The notes beneath the pieces were generated by a model. That model was not told the origin of the DNA and did not search any database. It worked only from the letters and a program-made list of their open reading frames with translations. Positions 1 to 4,496 of a DNA stretch of 6,432 nucleotides are shown piece after piece. The translations under genes were made by a program, and so were the position numbers. The stretch lies in assembly GCA_964554765.1 (NCBI GenBank), contig CAZKPS010000023.1, forward strand, positions 1 through 6,432, written 5' to 3'. The stretch is from JAQBQZ01 sp964554765 (GTDB taxonomy: Bacteria > Patescibacteriota > Minisyncoccia > Phycocordibacterales > CAIRYW01). How positions within the stretch are numbered: position 1 is the first letter of the stretch; every line of letters begins with the position of its first letter.

Positions 1-70
1 ATCCAAAAGCAACGCCCAATATTACACCAACAACTACTAAACCTAATGTTAAATATATTGATATCTTCAT
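1..70 (-). CDS. N-terminus of a small membrane protein, partial, downstream of csoR
   Basis: This is the 5' end of a minus-strand gene that runs off the left edge; about 23 residues are visible. After MKISIYL the residues are almost entirely Leu, Val, Ile, Gly and Ala, which fits a transmembrane helix or signal anchor beginning within the first few residues. The ATG lies one base after the csoR TAA stop, so the two genes almost certainly share a transcript and are probably translationally coupled; no separate promoter or Shine-Dalgarno sequence is visible. Genes behind csoR commonly serve copper or other metal handling (exporters, chaperones, small membrane proteins), so a metal-related role is inferred from position only. 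The family cannot be identified from this fragment. Confidence 0.6.
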   Translation of the reverse strand, partial: MKISIYLTLGLVVVGVILGVAFG

Positions 71-71
71 A

Positions 72-347
72 TTATTTTCTTTTTAATTTATAAACCTTGA
101 GAACTTCACCTTTCGCTTTATCTACTTGACCAGAAGACATTTGATGATGAACACAATGGCCTAAATGATTCTCCATTAATATATCCTCGACAGAAGACAA
201 GCTCTGTTTAACCGCAGATGTTTGCGTGATTACATCAATACAGTAAGTGTCATTCTCGACTAATTTTTGTAAACCGCGAACCTGCCCCTCAATTCGTTTG
301 AGTTGCTTAATAATTTTTTCTTTCCCTTTTTCATCTATATACTTCAT
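72..347 (-). CDS. csoR: CsoR-type copper-sensing transcriptional repressor
   Basis: A 91-residue all-helical metal-sensing repressor of the CsoR/RcnR/FrmR (DUF156) family, the usual length. Counting from the ATG at 347, the Cu(I) ligands of the CsoR fingerprint are present: Cys36 in TYCIDV, and His61 and Cys65 in ENHLGHC. This C-H-C set separates copper sensors from nickel or formaldehyde members. The N-terminal stretch KQLKRIEGQVRGLQKLV is the conserved first helix. The frame could begin at a TTG six bases upstream (353), but that codon lies only a few bases past the -10 box, so the ATG is preferred. In the family, apo-protein binds a GC-tract palindrome and Cu(I) releases it. A matching palindrome sits in this gene's own promoter, so autorepression relieved by copper is expected. 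The membrane-protein gene on the left is co-transcribed. Confidence 0.92.
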   Translation of the reverse strand: MKYIDEKGKEKIIKQLKRIEGQVRGLQKLVENDTYCIDVITQTSAVKQSLSSVEDILMENHLGHCVHHQMSSGQVDKAKGEVLKVYKLKRK

Positions 348-355
348 ATACAAAG

Positions 356-384
356 AGTATATACCCCATAGGGGTATATGTCAA
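356..384 (-). promoter_or_regulatory. csoR promoter, near-leaderless
   Basis: Reading minus, a perfect TTGACA -35 (384-379) is followed by exactly 17 bases and TATACT (361-356), a 5/6 match to the -10 consensus. Only 8 bases separate the -10 box from the csoR ATG at 347, so transcription should start at about 349-347. The mRNA would therefore have at most two or three untranslated bases, and there is no Shine-Dalgarno sequence. Promoter strength and leaderless initiation are inferred from spacing. Confidence 0.8.
359..379. promoter_or_regulatory. CsoR operator, perfect 9-bp inverted repeat
   Basis: The arms ATATACCCC (359-367) and GGGGTATAT (371-379) are perfect reverse complements around a 3-base centre (ATA). 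The core TACCCC-N3-GGGGTA has the form of known CsoR operators, two runs of C and G in an AT-rich context. It fills the spacer between -35 and -10 and touches both boxes, so bound repressor would block RNA polymerase. Binding by the adjacent gene product is inferred from family knowledge. Confidence 0.85.
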
Positions 385-414
385 ACTCAATTAGTAGCCC
401 CTTATAAATAAAAT

Positions 415-1620
415 TTATATTCGAAACCTACTCGGTCTGTCTGGTGGATTGGTAAATCCAAAATCTTCCTTATAAGTCGATTTGATTTGATTTTTTAGAT
501 AAGCATATTTTTCAGGATGCTTCTCGTGCTCTCTTTTTTCATACAAATCTGCAAGTTTTCTAAACACCTTATACCTTGGATATCCGTCTGGATCCTCAAT
601 ATTAAGTCCCATAAAATCCTTTTCAGGAACATTCAAAATAGTACCAGAACCCCAACGTGGAACTGTTATCTCAAAGTCCTCGGCTTTATCGCCACCGACA
701 CTTATAGGAGTTTTGAATTTTTTCTCCATCACCTCATCAATTCTCACAGAAGACATATCCAAGAGATATTCACGACAAAAAATGGTGTAAAGATCATACT
801 CTCTTGGTTTAGGTAGACCTCTTTCAATCTCTTTTATCGATTCTGTTGTTGGATATCGTGCTGGCCAAAGTATTCGATTACAATCATCAAGAAGCGGATA
901 GGCTTTAAAGATACCTGACATTTCATTTCTCTTCATTGCTTTGAAGATAGTAATAAGTATCGAATATTTGCTCAACAAATTACCTAGGATAACGATGTTG
1001 GTTTTCTCATCACCAATACTCCACAACTCTCCCATAAACCAGTCATACATCTTTTTAATCTCATCGCCGTCACGAAATGAATTTATATCTTCCATATCGT
1101 CACAGATAATGAGATCTGGTCTGTGATTTCTATACTTTAAGCCTCGAATATTTTGTAACGCTCCGATGCACATGATTTTTGCTCCATATTTTGGTATCTC
1201 AATCGTATATGCACCCCAGTCTTCTTTACTTGTCTGAAAAGGACCGAGATCACTTTTGAGTAATTCATTTTCCTCTAACTCCAATTTAATATTGTCGAAG
1301 TGTGATTGAGATTGAAGTTTTGTCTTCGATACAATGAGAACAAACTTCTTTTGATGCTTTCCGAGAATACTCCACAGGACATTAGAAAGGTTCAGGATTG
1401 TAGACTTTCCTGAACCTCTAAATGCCATGAACACGTTTAACTTGTGTTGGTACGACTCGGTAATTCTAAACATCTCCTTATGGAACCAAGCGAACTCATA
1501 TTTCAAATGTCTCCGAAGATAGATACTGCAAAACGCCTCGTGGTTTTGGTACACGAGTGCTTTCCGCACAGCAACATCATCAATGATTGCTTGTTTAAGT
1601 TCAGGAGACATTTCTTTCAT
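415..1620 (-). CDS. Terminase large-subunit-like ATPase lacking the nuclease domain
   Basis: A 401-residue protein whose first ~288 residues resemble the ATPase half of phage terminase large subunits, the motor that packages DNA into capsids. Visible motifs are Walker A at 68-74 (RGSGKST), an RPDLIICDD Walker B at 167-175 followed by MED, and a coupling-type motif ILGNLLS at 211-217. Other family-like stretches are WSILGKHQKKF and CREYLL (282-287). A full terminase continues into an RNase H-like nuclease rich in Asp. Here the remaining ~113 residues are charged, with no such motif, and I do not recognise them. The family is normally longer. No Shine-Dalgarno sequence or promoter is visible upstream of the ATG at 1620; a second ATG lies three codons inside. 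The gene is head to head with a truncated recombinase and is probably part of a decayed or remodelled element. Packaging activity is unlikely without a nuclease. Confidence 0.75.
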   Translation of the reverse strand: MKEMSPELKQAIIDDVAVRKALVYQNHEAFCSIYLRRHLKYEFAWFHKEMFRITESYQHKLNVFMAFRGSGKSTILNLSNVLWSILGKHQKKFVLIVSKTKLQSQSHFDNIKLELEENELLKSDLGPFQTSKEDWGAYTIEIPKYGAKIMCIGALQNIRGLKYRNHRPDLIICDDMEDINSFRDGDEIKKMYDWFMGELWSIGDEKTNIVILGNLLSKYSILITIFKAMKRNEMSGIFKAYPLLDDCNRILWPARYPTTESIKEIERGLPKPREYDLYTIFCREYLLDMSSVRIDEVMEKKFKTPISVGGDKAEDFEITVPRWGSGTILNVPEKDFMGLNIEDPDGYPRYKVFRKLADLYEKREHEKHPEKYAYLKNQIKSTYKEDFGFTNPPDRPSRFRI

Positions 1621-1640
1621 AACTATTTGAAGTGAGATAG

Positions 1641-2579
1641 AGCTTCTTTAAGAAGTTCCTTCTGATGATTCTCGGTTCACAAGCAAAGCTCGAGAACGAC
1701 AACAAGATGGTAAATGTTAAGCGTGGACTTCGAGCAAGGTGTGAGATGGGACTCTGGCCTTCTGTTGCCCCTACCGGGTATCTGAACCATCCGGACAGGA
1801 CGATGAAGTGCCACGTGATCCAAGACCCACACCGAGCACATGCGATAAAGATTATGTTCGAGAAAGTTGCATATGAGAAATGGAGCGGCCGAGATCTGTT
1901 CAAATGGCTTAAAGATGATCTCAAGTTCAAAACCAAAGGAGACAAACCGCTTACCTTGAGCAACGTGTTCATAGTTCTTAGAAACCCCTTCTACTGCGGG
2001 CTCTTGGAATACCCAAAGAAAAGCGGCAAGTGGTTTGTCGGTAGACATGAACCTATCATCAGCCAGGAACTATTTAAAAAGGTTCAGGAGAAGCTTGATT
2101 CTCACAAACCGCACGGACCAGCAGTGAAAGAGTTCGCATTCACCCGCCTCATGAAATGCGGACTCTGTAACTCAGGAGTGACAGCTCAAGAAAAGTTCAA
2201 AAACCTTGTCGACGGAACCCAGAAAAAACATACCTACTACAGCTGCACCAGATTCTACGACAAGGAATGCAAGAATACCTACCTTCCTGAACAGGAATTA
2301 ATAACTCAGCTCATTGAAATTATTGAGAAGATTAATCTAGACAAGATCGGAATAAAGCAGAAGCTCGAACAGGAAATGGGACGTTTCAACAGCTTTAGAA
2401 ACAAGGTTCTCGGACTTAGTGAAGATCAGGAAGAGAAGCAGAATAAGATTGATGTGAGAGCCTATGCAAAGTATTTGCTCAAGGAAGGGACGATCGAAGA
2501 AAGGCGAGAACTGATGCAGTCATTCAAAAGCAAGCTCTTACTAATCAACAAAAGGATCCTACTCGAAGAAGTTTCTTAG
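1641..2579 (+). pseudogene. Large serine recombinase lacking its catalytic N-terminal domain
   Basis: Homology-like sequence starts just after an in-frame TAG (1638-1640); the first ATG is at 1665, giving 304 residues numbered from there. The start matches the end of a resolvase domain (SQAKLENDNK, residues 5-14) and runs into the recombinase DNA-binding domain (VKRGLRARCEMGLWPS, then RNPFYCGLL at 106-114). A zinc ribbon follows with Cys165, Cys168, Cys194 and Cys202, then a charged, probably coiled-coil C-terminus (about 213-300). The ~140-residue catalytic domain with the active-site serine is absent; upstream sequence instead contains stops and the divergent terminase-like gene. Site-specific recombination is therefore not expected. 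The remainder has no internal stop, so truncation may be recent or the DNA-binding part may still be made. It looks more GC-rich than its neighbours and uses many AAG and CTC codons, consistent with transfer. Its stop overlaps the convergent ASCH gene's stop. Confidence 0.8.
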
Positions 2580-2848
2580 TCGAACTGAAGTACATAAAAT
2601 CCCTTATCAGTGAGTTCTGGCTGATTCTCAACCCAAGTCTTTAAATCAACCTTTCGCGCATAAGTAACTTTCTTTTCAACAAATCTTCCTGTTGGCTTCC
2701 TATCGGCACCTGTTCCTACCCATTCTTCAAGACGAAGAATATCACCGTCCTCGATATCAAAATCAGCAAGTCTTAGTTCAAACTTTTTCTTACCCACAAG
2801 AATCATGTCTAACCACTCCTTATCGATTTTTTTGATTACAGTTCTCAT
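2576..2848 (-). CDS. ASCH / DUF3850-like domain protein
   Basis: A 90-residue single-domain protein of the ASCH/PUA-like fold. Characteristic features are an opening MRTVIKKIDKEWLDMIL, the KKKFELRLADFDI segment (about residues 20-32) corresponding to the conserved K-x-x-E-x-R core of ASCH domains, then DGDILRLEEW and a closing GFYVLQFD strand. ASCH proteins bind RNA or modified nucleosides, and one member, YqfB, is an N4-acetylcytidine amidohydrolase; the exact activity here is unknown. The ATG overlaps the TGA of the methyltransferase gene by four bases (ATGA), so translation is coupled and there is no independent promoter. The TAA at the 3' end interlocks with the recombinase TAG on the other strand, leaving no terminator between the convergent genes. 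Confidence 0.8.
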   Translation of the reverse strand: MRTVIKKIDKEWLDMILVGKKKFELRLADFDIEDGDILRLEEWVGTGADRKPTGRFVEKKVTYARKVDLKTWVENQPELTDKGFYVLQFD

Positions 2849-3597
2849 ATATTTTTCTTACAAACAAAGATAAAACTAGCGGGAACCTTCTCTGCTTTCT
2901 GGATTGAATAATATTTCTTTGGATCATCAGAACCACGGCTTAAATCTTTTGGTTTTGGTTCATGATATCCCACGATTTCGAATCCTGCATCCTTAAGTAA
3001 CTGAAACCAAGTTGATGTTTTCCTGTAGGTAATATGTGCCGTTGTGCCTTCTTTTTTCCAATTCTTTATAGCAAGAGGCTTTTCGTCATGATATGCATAA
3101 GTCACGACATATTTTCCATCATCATATTGAACATCAGTGAAGAGCGTGTGATCCCAACTCCAGATAAATGTTCCACCTGGCTTTAGGTATGAATGTATAT
3201 TCTTAAGCGTGATCTCTGGATTGGGAGTCCAACCGATGGCATAAACAGAGAAGATAATATCGACAGGATCAATCTGTAGTTTATCCTCCATTTTCCCTTT
3301 TATAAGCACTACTTTATTCTGAGCAATAGCTTCCTTGTTGAAACTCTCTGCTTCCTTGAGTTGGACTGAAGAAATATCAAGTCCGTAAACCTTCTTCGCT
3401 TCTTTATCAACAAGATATTTGATTGACCGACCACTTCCACAGCCAATTTCAAGAAAACTTTTCCCTTCTATTTCAGGAATTAGATTGAGATCATCTCCAA
3501 TACCAAATGGACCCCATACAGGCAAAGCACTCGCCTCTACAAATTGGTCTGCAACAGCATCCCAGGTTTTTTCATTTGTTGAAGTTATTTCATCCAT
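2845..3597 (-). CDS. Class I SAM-dependent methyltransferase
   Basis: A complete 250-residue soluble enzyme with the Rossmann-fold methyltransferase signature. Motif I, LEIGCGSGRS, lies at 49-58 and binds S-adenosylmethionine. The acidic residue that holds the ribose is Asp74 in VYGLDIS. Motif post-II is DIIFSVYAIGW (113-123), and LKPGGTFIW (138-146) is the strand and turn before the C-terminal half. An N-terminal cap, WDAVADQFVEASALPVWGPFG, precedes motif I, and STWFQLLKDAGFEIVGY (195-211) is the usual late helix-strand unit. This layout is that of the Methyltransf_11/25 group, which methylates small molecules or sometimes tRNA; the substrate is not evident. The gene heads an operon with the ASCH protein. 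The ATG at 3597 is supported by the TATAAT box seven bases upstream and by the conserved N-terminus. Confidence 0.88.
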   Translation of the reverse strand: MDEITSTNEKTWDAVADQFVEASALPVWGPFGIGDDLNLIPEIEGKSFLEIGCGSGRSIKYLVDKEAKKVYGLDISSVQLKEAESFNKEAIAQNKVVLIKGKMEDKLQIDPVDIIFSVYAIGWTPNPEITLKNIHSYLKPGGTFIWSWDHTLFTDVQYDDGKYVVTYAYHDEKPLAIKNWKKEGTTAHITYRKTSTWFQLLKDAGFEIVGYHEPKPKDLSRGSDDPKKYYSIQKAEKVPASFIFVCKKNI

Positions 3598-3604
3598 TGA
3601 TTGA

Positions 3605-3610
3605 ATTATA
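3605..3610 (-). promoter_or_regulatory. -10 box of the methyltransferase-ASCH operon
   Basis: A perfect TATAAT on minus ends seven bases before the ATG at 3597, putting the transcription start at about 3598-3597 and implying a leaderless mRNA. The -35 region is weak; the best candidate is TTATCG with an 18-base spacer. There is no Shine-Dalgarno sequence between the box and the start codon. Confidence 0.6.
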
Positions 3611-3640
3611 GCTAAAAACGAAACTAAGCGATAATGACCC

Positions 3641-3656
3641 CTCTAGGTCTCTAGGT
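3641..3656. repeat. Two tandem copies of CTCTAGGT
   Basis: The octamer CTCTAGGT occurs twice with no spacer between the 3' end of the tRNA-Gln gene and the methyltransferase promoter. It forms no convincing terminator hairpin and its role is unknown; it may be chance. Confidence 0.5.
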
Positions 3657-3672
3657 ACCAAAAACTTGATTG

Positions 3673-3743
3673 CTGCCAGACCTGGACTCGAACCAAGATA
3701 ACAGCATCCAGAGTGCTGTGTCCTACCATTAGACGATCTGGCA
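3673..3743 (-). tRNA. tRNA-Gln, anticodon CTG
   Basis: A full cloverleaf can be drawn on the minus strand. The acceptor stem TGCCAGA / TCTGGCA pairs over seven bases with a G discriminator. The D arm is GTCT-loop-GGAC with AATGGTA in the loop. The anticodon stem CAGCA / TGCTG encloses CTCTGGA, giving anticodon CTG (codon CAG, glutamine). The T arm is CTTGG-TTCGAGT-CCAGG. The U1-A72 first pair is typical of bacterial tRNA-Gln. The 3' CCA is not encoded (GCAA follows the acceptor), so a CCA-adding enzyme must supply it. No clear promoter was assigned upstream; the region is AT-rich. Confidence 0.95.
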
Positions 3744-3941
3744 ATTAGTTCCAATAGCTTACCTTTTTTTGAGTTAAAAATCAAAATTTTACAATAATAC
3801 ACTATGTTGTATATTTATATTAGTATGAACCACCTTTTGTACCCCGCACTCTTTCTTCTAACCACAAGCACGGTCAATCGCCATAGACCAGGATTGAGCA
3901 AACACCTTGTCAACATTCCTTGTTGTCGATCCTACGGTATA
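3744..3941. other. Intergenic stretch without a confident gene
   Basis: An AT-rich stretch upstream of the tRNA, with repeated TATATT boxes at 3810-3821. An open frame from an ATG at 3825 continues into the small basic ORF described next, but no good -35, ribosome site or recognisable protein supports it. The segment between 4104 and 4130 is likewise non-coding. Confidence 0.5.
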
Positions 3942-4103
3942 ATGGATATTACAAGTATTCCAAAATATGATCAGCCCAAAGACTCACTCTGGACCAGAGG
4001 AATTGCAGGATTAAAAGAGCCTACACAAAAAAGCTCTTTCTCAAAACCCGGTCAGAAATTCAGAAGGCTCAGACCAGGACTCAGCCGACGAACCAAATGG
4101 TAA
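3942..4103 (+). CDS. Small basic ORF, doubtful
   Basis: An open frame of 53 codons beginning MDITSIPKYDQP and ending in an Arg/Lys-rich tail (KFRRLRPGLSRRTKW). I do not recognise it. Against it: its ATG overlaps a perfect TATAAT at 3938-3943, so a transcript from that box would begin after the start codon, and there is no Shine-Dalgarno sequence. For it: a T-rich tract with a short stem follows the stop, and the same frame is open upstream to an ATG at 3825, where a related motif (HRPGLSKH) occurs. The RPGLS motif thus appears twice in one frame. It could be a real small nucleic-acid-binding peptide, a remnant of a longer gene, or chance. Confidence 0.22.
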   Translation: MDITSIPKYDQPKDSLWTRGIAGLKEPTQKSSFSKPGQKFRRLRPGLSRRTKW

Positions 4104-4121
4104 GTCGGTATTTTTATTTTT
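4084..4121 (+). terminator. Weak intrinsic terminator
   Basis: CCGAC (4085-4089) pairs with GTCGG (4104-4108) around a 14-base loop, extendable by one G-U pair, and is followed by TATTTTTATTTTT. The short stem and long loop make this a weak candidate. Confidence 0.35.
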
Positions 4122-4130
4122 CTAAAAAGT

Positions 4131-4159
4131 TTGACAGAATATATTATGAGTGTTATTTT
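4131..4159 (+). promoter_or_regulatory. Strong-looking extended -10 promoter
   Basis: A perfect TTGACA (4131-4136) is followed by a 17-base spacer and TATTTT (4154-4159). A TG sits one base before the -10 box (TGTTATTTT), giving an extended -10. The start would fall around 4166, only a few bases before the ATG at 4170. It faces the small frameshifted ORF that ends at an intrinsic terminator. Confidence 0.6.
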
Positions 4160-4169
4160 TGGATTCGTT

Positions 4170-4363
4170 ATGCCAAATCCTGCACACCCTGACTGTCCAA
4201 AAACCCTTGCCCTCATTGTTCAATATTTTTACGAAGCCGATCCGGAATTCGAGAAGGCACTAGACAAAATTATTTTCAAAAAGGGACCTACAAGCAAGAA
4301 AAAGAAATTCACCCTGAAGTGTCTGCTAAAAAACAAGCAAAAAATACGGACAGAAAGCGCTGA
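4170..4363 (+). pseudogene. Possible frameshifted zinc-ribbon ORF, transposase-like
   Basis: From the ATG at 4170 the frame reads MPNPAHPDCPK. If it steps back one base in the A run at 4199-4203, it continues as NPCPHCSIFLRSRSGIREG, then TRQNYFQKGTYKQ, and stops at TGA 4361-4363, 17 bases before an intrinsic terminator. The shifted segment resembles the N-terminal zinc ribbon of IS1-like transposases (CPxC, then a basic G-x-R-x-G, then RQNYFCKDC). The second Cys pair appears replaced (FQKGT), and no helix-turn-helix or catalytic part follows. The unshifted frame instead runs through the terminator and into pyrG antisense, which argues against it being the product, though its first ~45 residues are not implausible. 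Most likely a decayed fragment, or an intact gene with an indel in the sequence. The assignment rests on motif resemblance only. Confidence 0.35.
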
Positions 4364-4380
4364 TCAAATCAGCAAAACAC

Positions 4381-4417
4381 GGAGGGAAGTCTCACAACCT
4401 CCCTCCTGTTTTTATTT
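4381..4417 (+). terminator. Intrinsic terminator of the small plus-strand unit
   Basis: GGAGGGA (4381-4387) pairs with TCCCTCC (4400-4406), and a further GT/AC pairing lies above a one-base mismatch. TGTTTTTATTT follows directly. A GC-rich stem plus U tract is a typical Rho-independent terminator on plus. Confidence 0.8.
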
Positions 4418-4422
4418 CGAAC

Positions 4423-4455
4423 AAAAAAATGCACTGCGCTTCACGCGGTGCATTT
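4423..4455 (-). terminator. Intrinsic terminator of pyrG
   Basis: On minus, AAATGCAC pairs with GTGCATTT (4455-4448 with 4434-4427), extended after one C-A mismatch by GCG/CGC around a five-base loop and followed by seven T. It lies about 40 bases after the pyrG stop and back to back with the plus-strand terminator. Confidence 0.8.
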
Positions 4456-4496
4456 ATAATTTATTTATTATTAACTACTTATTACTTACCTATCCC

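Noticed and set aside
351..353. TTG as the csoR start codon
   Set aside because: It lies only two bases past the -10 box, upstream of the probable transcription start; the ATG at 347 fits the promoter and the family length.
131..756. Shared decamer CAGAAGACAT in csoR (131-140) and the terminase-like gene (747-756), both encoding MSS
   Set aside because: Similarity does not extend beyond a few codons; a ten-base match is expected by chance in a window of this length.
517..1635. Plus-strand ORFs opposite the terminase-like gene (517-816, 941-1126, 1444-1635)
   Set aside because: No recognisable motifs; they are the antisense shadow of a gene with clear ATPase motifs.
1601..2048. Minus-strand ORFs opposite the recombinase (1601-1972, 1677-2048)
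   Set aside because: Antisense to a segment with clear recombinase and zinc-ribbon sequence; no motifs of their own.
3590..3802. Minus-strand 70-codon ORF across the tRNA region
   Set aside because: It consists mostly of translated tRNA-Gln sequence.
4190..4192. TGA as a glycine codon (code 25) joining the CPxC frame to upstream sequence
   Set aside because: The methyltransferase ends at a TGA with an ATGA overlap, and all intact genes fit the standard code.
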